From Streptomyces coeruleorubidus (GTDB taxonomy: Bacteria > Actinomycetota > Actinomycetes > Streptomycetales > Streptomycetaceae): DNA of 64,000 bases. Under the pieces are notes generated by a model. That model did no database searches, was not told the origin of the DNA, and saw nothing but the letters and a program-made list of their open reading frames with translations. The stretch is taken from contig NZ_CP118527.1 of NCBI RefSeq assembly GCF_028885415.1, positions 4,650,001-4,714,000 on the forward strand. The letters run 5' to 3'. Both the position numbers and the translations under genes were made by a program. Positions within the stretch are counted from its first letter, which is position 1. The number at the start of each line of letters is the position of its first letter. Below, in pieces: positions 60,309-64,000 of this stretch.

Positions 60309-60381
60309 GCGGACGTAGCTCAGTTGGTAGAGCGCAACCTTGCCAAGGTTGAGGTCGCGAGTTCGAGCCTCGTCGTCCGCT
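60309..60381 (+). tRNA. tRNA-Gly (anticodon GCC), canonical
   Basis: 73-base cloverleaf beginning GCGGACGTAGCTCAGTTGG, anticodon loop TTGCCAA between CAACC and GGTTG, T-arm GCGAGTTCGAGCCTCGT and discriminator T. D-loop GG and T-loop TTCGA are normal. It follows the odd tRNA-Gly(TCC) by 82 bases. Confidence 0.96.
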
Positions 60382-60389
60382 CGGGAATG

Positions 60390-60417
60390 AGACCCCGGTC
60401 CTGATGGACCGGGGTCT
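60390..60417 (+). terminator. Terminator of the glycine tRNA pair
   Basis: 12-bp inverted repeat AGACCCCGGTCC / GGACCGGGGTCT with TGAT loop, followed by TCTTCGTGTTTCCTT. Confidence 0.85.
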
Positions 60418-60511
60418 TCTTCGTGTTTCCTTCTCCGCTTCTGACATTTGTCATGCCGAGTGATGACAGCGCGCACTGCTCCCGGGGCCGTGCGGCCGGG
60501 ACGCTGAAGAC

Positions 60512-61483
60512 ATGGAAACCAACGGACACGAACACGTGATTGAGGTCACCGACCTGCGGCGTGTGTACGGGGGCGGGTTCGAGGCGGTAAGCGGAATCAG
60601 CTTTTCCGTACGGCGTGGGGAGATCTTCGCCCTGCTGGGCACCAATGGCGCGGGCAAGACGTCGACCGTCGAACTGCTGGAGGGACTCGCGGCCCCGGCG
60701 GACGGCCGGGTGCGGGTCCTCGGGCACGACCCGTACACCGACCGGGCCGTCGTACGGCCCCGCACCGGGGTGATGCTCCAGGAAGGCGGCTTCCCGTCCG
60801 AGCTGACCGTCGCGGAGACCGCGCGGATGTGGGCGGGCTGCGTGAGCGGGGCCCGGCCGCCGGCGGAGGTCCTGGCACTGGTCGGGCTGGAGTCGAAGGC
60901 CGGCACCCGGGTCAAGCAGTTGTCCGGCGGCCAGCGGCGCCGGCTGGATCTGGCGCTCGCGCTGCTCGGCGACCCCGAGGTGCTCTTCCTGGACGAGCCG
61001 ACCACCGGGCTGGACGCCGAAGGACGCCGCGACACCTGGGAGTTGGTGAGCGCGCTGCGCGACGGCGGTACGACGGTGCTGCTGACCACGCACTACCTGG
61101 AGGAGGCCGAGAACCTCGCCGACCGGCTGGCGATCATGCACGAGGGCCGCATCGCCACCACCGGGACCCCGGCCGAGGTGACCGCCGCCGAACCGTCCCG
61201 GATCTCCTTCGAGCTGCCCGAGGGCTACTTCGTCGGCGATCTCCCGCCGCTCGGCGAGCTGGGCGTGACCGGGCACGGGACCGACGGCCGGATCATCCGG
61301 CTCCGCACCCATGAACTGCAGCGGACGGCCACCGGGCTGCTGACGTGGGCCGCGCAGGCCCGGGTGGAGCTGCGCCGCCTGGACGTGCGGTCGGCCTCCC
61401 TGGAGGAGGCGTTCCTCGGGATCGCCAAGAACGTCTCGGCGGAGCAGGCCATGGGGATGACGACGAAGGAGTACGCGGCATGA
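60512..61483 (+). CDS. ABC transporter ATP-binding protein
   Basis: A 323-residue ABC ATPase of the DrrA/CcmA exporter group. Walker A GTNGAGKTSTVELLEG (about 47-62), the Q-loop in MLQEGGFPSELTV, signature LSGGQRRRLDLALALL, Walker B VLFLDEPTTGLD and the H-loop LLTTHYLEEAE are all present. The C-terminal 80 residues are the accessory domain usual for this group. It is first of a four-gene unit with the permease and a two-component system, and overlaps the permease gene by four bases. The exported substrate is unknown; drug or lipid export linked to envelope stress is likely. Confidence 0.93.
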   Translation: METNGHEHVIEVTDLRRVYGGGFEAVSGISFSVRRGEIFALLGTNGAGKTSTVELLEGLAAPADGRVRVLGHDPYTDRAVVRPRTGVMLQEGGFPSELTVAETARMWAGCVSGARPPAEVLALVGLESKAGTRVKQLSGGQRRRLDLALALLGDPEVLFLDEPTTGLDAEGRRDTWELVSALRDGGTTVLLTTHYLEEAENLADRLAIMHEGRIATTGTPAEVTAAEPSRISFELPEGYFVGDLPPLGELGVTGHGTDGRIIRLRTHELQRTATGLLTWAAQARVELRRLDVRSASLEEAFLGIAKNVSAEQAMGMTTKEYAA

Positions 61484-62283
61484 GCGCCACGCACACGACG
61501 ACCCGCCCGGCGCCGGCGGCGACTACTCCCCTGAGCCGGATGACGGCTCTCGCCCGTGCCGAAGTGACCCTGCTCGGGCGCACCAAGGGCGCGCTCGTCG
61601 CCGCGCTGTTCGCACCGCTGGTGCTGCCGGTCAGCACGTCCCAGATGGCCAAGGAGATGGACCTCGCCGAAGTCGGTCTGGACACCGGCACGCTGGTCCT
61701 GCCCGCCGCGGTCGGCTTCTCCCTGCTGTTCGCCGTCTACTCGGTGCTCGTCGGCGCCCTCGTCGTCCGGCGTGAGGAACTCGTCCTCAAGCGGCTGCGC
61801 ACCGGCGAGCTGCGGGACGTCGAGATCCTGACCGGCGCGGCCCTGCCGGCCGTCGTCACCGGGCTCGCGCAGAGTCTGCTGCTGGTGGTGGGCTGCTCGG
61901 TCCTGCTGGATCTGTCCGCGCCGCCCGCGCCCCATCTGGCCGTCGTCGGCCTGCTGTTGGGGCTCGTGATGTGCGCCGCGCTGGCCGCCGCCACCGCGAG
62001 CTTCACCCGGACCGGCGAGAGCGCCCAGGTCACGCCCCTGCCGCTGATGCTCGTCTCGTGGATGGCTTCTGGCATGTTCTTCCCACTGGAGCTGCTGCCG
62101 GACCGGGTGGCCTCCGTCTGCGAACTGCTGCCACTGACACCCGTCGTCACCCTGGTGCGAGGCGGCTGGACCGGCGACCTGTCGGCGTACGAGGCGCTGG
62201 GCGCCGTGGCGACGGCGGTGGCCTGGATCGTCATCGCGGTGTTTGCTGTACGGCGGTGGTTCCGCTGGGAACCGCGGCGCTGA
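61480..62283 (+). CDS. ABC-2 type transporter permease
   Basis: A 267-residue membrane protein with six predicted helices, such as 'LPAAVGFSLLFAVYSVLVGA', 'VVTGLAQSLLLVVGCSVLLD' and 'HLAVVGLLLGLVMCAALAAA', and the ABC-2 end 'YEALGAVATAVAWIVIAVFA'. It pairs with the ATPase encoded just before (ATGA overlap at 61480-61483). Two such permeases probably form the exporter. ATG 61480. Confidence 0.9.
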   Translation: MSATHTTTRPAPAATTPLSRMTALARAEVTLLGRTKGALVAALFAPLVLPVSTSQMAKEMDLAEVGLDTGTLVLPAAVGFSLLFAVYSVLVGALVVRREELVLKRLRTGELRDVEILTGAALPAVVTGLAQSLLLVVGCSVLLDLSAPPAPHLAVVGLLLGLVMCAALAAATASFTRTGESAQVTPLPLMLVSWMASGMFFPLELLPDRVASVCELLPLTPVVTLVRGGWTGDLSAYEALGAVATAVAWIVIAVFAVRRWFRWEPRR

Positions 62284-62305
62284 CCGAAGGGGGAGTGACG
62301 GGCTG

Positions 62306-63610
62306 ATGCGCTGGCCGGGCAGGTGGTGGCGGCGGCAGAGCAAGCCGGAGAAGGTCGAGACGTACACCCGGTGGTCGTTCTACTCCTTCGCGGTGATCGA
62401 GTTCATCGCTGTCGGACTCCTGGCCGCCCCCCTGGGGGTGTGGCCGGGGGCCGGGCTGCTGCTGGTGCTGGGCGTGCACGCCGCGGTCTGCTTCGTCACC
62501 GTGTCACGGTCGCTGGACTGGACGCGGGGCAGGCGGCCGCAGCCCGTCCGGCTGCTCTGGACGCTGGCCGCCGTCACCGCCGCGGTCGGCGTCGCCGCGA
62601 TCGGCATCGCGGACCGCGGACCGGGCGGCGAGCAGGTGGACACCGCCGCAGGCGGGGCCTTCGGGGTGGTGGTCGTCGTCGGGGCCGGCATCATCGCGCT
62701 CGGCATCCGTGAGCGCAAGCGCGTGTTCGCCGTCGTCGGGGCCTTCGCTGTGAGCTCCTGGATCGTGGCGTTCACCCGGGGTGCCCCGGCGGGCGAATCG
62801 CTCTTCGCGTCGGTGATCGCGCTGTTCTGCGGCGGTCTCCTCGCCTTCACCGCTGTCATCTCCGTATGGCTGCTCAACATCGTCTATGAGCTCGACGAAG
62901 CGCGTGAGAACCGGGCCCGGCTCGCCGTCGCCGAGGAACGGCTCAGGTTCGGGCGGGACCTGCACGACGTCATGGGGCGCAACCTCGCCGTCATCGCGCT
63001 CAAGAGCGAACTGGCCGTGCAGCTCGCCCAGCGGGACCGGCCGGAGGCCGTGGCGCAGATGGTCGAGGTGCAGCGGCTCGCGCACGAGTCGCAACGGGAG
63101 GTACGGGAGGTCGTCCGGGGCTATCGGGAGGCCGATCTCGGAACGGAACTCTCCGGGGCGCAGGGGGTGCTGACCGCGGCCGGCATCGACTGCACGGTGA
63201 GCGGGGCGACGGCGGCCGGGCTGCCGGTCGCCGTGCAGTCCGCCCTGGGGTGGGTGGTGCGGGAGGCCGCGACGAACGTCCTGCGGCACGGGGACGCACG
63301 GCGGTGTGCGGTGAGGCTGCGGGTGCTGGAGGGGCACGTGGTGTTGTCCGTGGAGAACGACGGGGTCAGCGAGGCCGGGGACGGGTCGTCCGGCTCGACC
63401 GGCTCCGGGCTGGCAGGGCTGCGGGAGCGGCTGGCGGAGATCGACGGGACGCTGGAGGCCGGGCCCACGGGCCGGGGGCTGTTCCGGCTGACGGCACGGA
63501 TTCCATTGCCGTCGCAGAATCCGCTGCCGTCGCAGTCCGGCCCTTCCGGCCCCTCCGGCCCTTCCGGGTCCACAGCCGCTGTGCGTTCTGTGAGTGAGGT
63601 CATGCCATGA
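62306..63610 (+). CDS. DesK-type sensor histidine kinase
   Basis: A 434-residue membrane kinase. About five hydrophobic helices lie in the first 200 residues ('FYSFAVIEFIAVGLLAAPLG', 'GVVVVVGAGIIALGI'). The dimer/phospho-acceptor motif follows: HDVMGRNLAVIALKSELA, with His in GRDLHDVMG. Then comes a HATPase with VVREAATNVLRHGDA, the Ser/Gly linker SSGSTGSGLAGLRERL and 'GPTGRGLFRLTARIPL'. The tail has a repeated GPSGPSGPSG. It signals to the response regulator encoded next, with which it overlaps by four bases. Position after an ABC exporter is the classic arrangement for inducible efflux. Confidence 0.9.
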   Translation: MRWPGRWWRRQSKPEKVETYTRWSFYSFAVIEFIAVGLLAAPLGVWPGAGLLLVLGVHAAVCFVTVSRSLDWTRGRRPQPVRLLWTLAAVTAAVGVAAIGIADRGPGGEQVDTAAGGAFGVVVVVGAGIIALGIRERKRVFAVVGAFAVSSWIVAFTRGAPAGESLFASVIALFCGGLLAFTAVISVWLLNIVYELDEARENRARLAVAEERLRFGRDLHDVMGRNLAVIALKSELAVQLAQRDRPEAVAQMVEVQRLAHESQREVREVVRGYREADLGTELSGAQGVLTAAGIDCTVSGATAAGLPVAVQSALGWVVREAATNVLRHGDARRCAVRLRVLEGHVVLSVENDGVSEAGDGSSGSTGSGLAGLRERLAEIDGTLEAGPTGRGLFRLTARIPLPSQNPLPSQSGPSGPSGPSGSTAAVRSVSEVMP

Positions 63611-64000
63611 CGGCCGTAGAACCCGTGCGGCTGCTGCTCGCCGATGACGAGCACCTCATCCGTGGCGCGCTCGCCGCGCTGCTGTCCCTGGAGGACGACA
63701 TCATGGTCGTCGCCGAGGCTGCCACCGGGCCGGAGGCGATGGCGATGGCCCGGGCGCACCAGCCCGACGTCGCCGTACTGGATCTCCAGATGCCCGGCGC
63801 CGACGGTGTGAAGGTCGCCACATCCCTGCGCACCGAACTGCCCGGCTGCAAGGTGCTCATCGTCACCAGCCACGGGCGGCCCGGGCATCTGAAGCGGGCT
63901 CTGGAGGCCGGGGTGCGGGGGTTCGTGCCGAAGACCGTGAGTGCGCAGCGGCTCGCGGAGCTCATTCGCACGGTGCACGCCGGGAACCGTTACGTCGACC
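63607..64000 (+). CDS. LuxR/NarL-type response regulator, N-terminal part (runs off window)
   Basis: The receiver domain is complete up to the window edge: LLLADDEHLIRGALAALLSL (acidic pair DDE), the phospho-acceptor Asp in VAVLDLQMPGADG (residue about 54), the switch Ser/Thr region VLIVTSHGRPG and Lys in GFVPKTVSAQRL. The C-terminal DNA-binding domain lies beyond 64000 and is inferred to be LuxR-type because the kinase is DesK-type. ATG 63607 overlaps the kinase stop. Confidence 0.9.
   Translation, partial: MTAVEPVRLLLADDEHLIRGALAALLSLEDDIMVVAEAATGPEAMAMARAHQPDVAVLDLQMPGADGVKVATSLRTELPGCKVLIVTSHGRPGHLKRALEAGVRGFVPKTVSAQRLAELIRTVHAGNRYVD

Overview
The window reads as a piece of a Streptomyces chromosome, or that of a very close relative. 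Base composition is strongly GC-rich with GC-biased third codon positions. GTG starts and ATGA/GTGA overlaps are common. The proteins include developmental and housekeeping markers typical of the genus: BldC, a valine/leucine dehydrogenase, an Lsr2 paralogue, an ORF1590/NsdA-like sporulation protein with a TTA (bldA) codon, and a c-di-AMP riboswitch in front of an M23 cell-wall hydrolase. From memory, the gene order matches the S. coelicolor SCO4118 to SCO4073 interval read backwards, with extra material inserted.

Left part, 1-17.5 kb. It starts with the end of a TetR regulator (probably the atrA position) followed by a degenerate ~25-bp tandem repeat. Next come a sigma factor fused to its own zinc-finger anti-sigma domain, membrane segments and an NPCBM-like domain, and a convergent AfsR/SARP-type regulator broken by one frameshift. 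An asparagine-synthetase homologue with degenerate catalytic motifs, the TTA-containing sporulation gene, lhgO, trmB, a PrsW-type membrane protease, an aldo/keto reductase and the riboswitch-controlled M23 peptidase follow.

Accessory block, 17.4-34.3 kb, bounded by tRNA-fMet and tRNA-Lys genes. It holds an alginate-lyase-like pseudogene. A small riboflavin-type module (inverted reductase-deaminase fusion, MarR regulator, GTP cyclohydrolase II) carries a repeated TTCAAAT-type operator. A stressosome operon (rsbR-rsbS-rsbT-phosphatase) sits with an RsbU-like phosphatase, two MarR regulators and a SigB/SigF-type sigma factor. A TSD-flanked 125-bp MITE-like element lies in one promoter region. 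Last is a caspase-like CHAT protein with a TTA codon, linked to a zinc-ribbon protein and a membrane protein.

Middle part, 34-48.7 kb. A DEAD-box helicase with an RGG-type repeat tail, a lipoprotein, a minimal zincin, a metallophosphoesterase, tRNA-Glu/Asp/Phe, hrpA, a second identical tRNA-Asp, a small CxxC protein, bldC, a conserved unknown, vdh and a DUF3073 protein.

Right part, 48.7-64 kb. purM-purF and purL-purQ-purS carry five steps' worth of de novo purine synthesis subunits. Between them lie a META lipoprotein, a maleylpyruvate-isomerase-like protein, a decayed M23 gene and a two-gene conflict-type unit: an EACC1-like small protein plus a membrane caspase fused to a phytase-like beta-propeller. 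lsrL is followed by two glycine tRNAs. The first (TCC) lacks the conserved D-loop GG and the GTTC of the T-arm, a signature known from the non-ribosomal peptidoglycan tRNA-Gly of staphylococci. The window ends in an ABC exporter with a DesK/LuxR-type two-component system.
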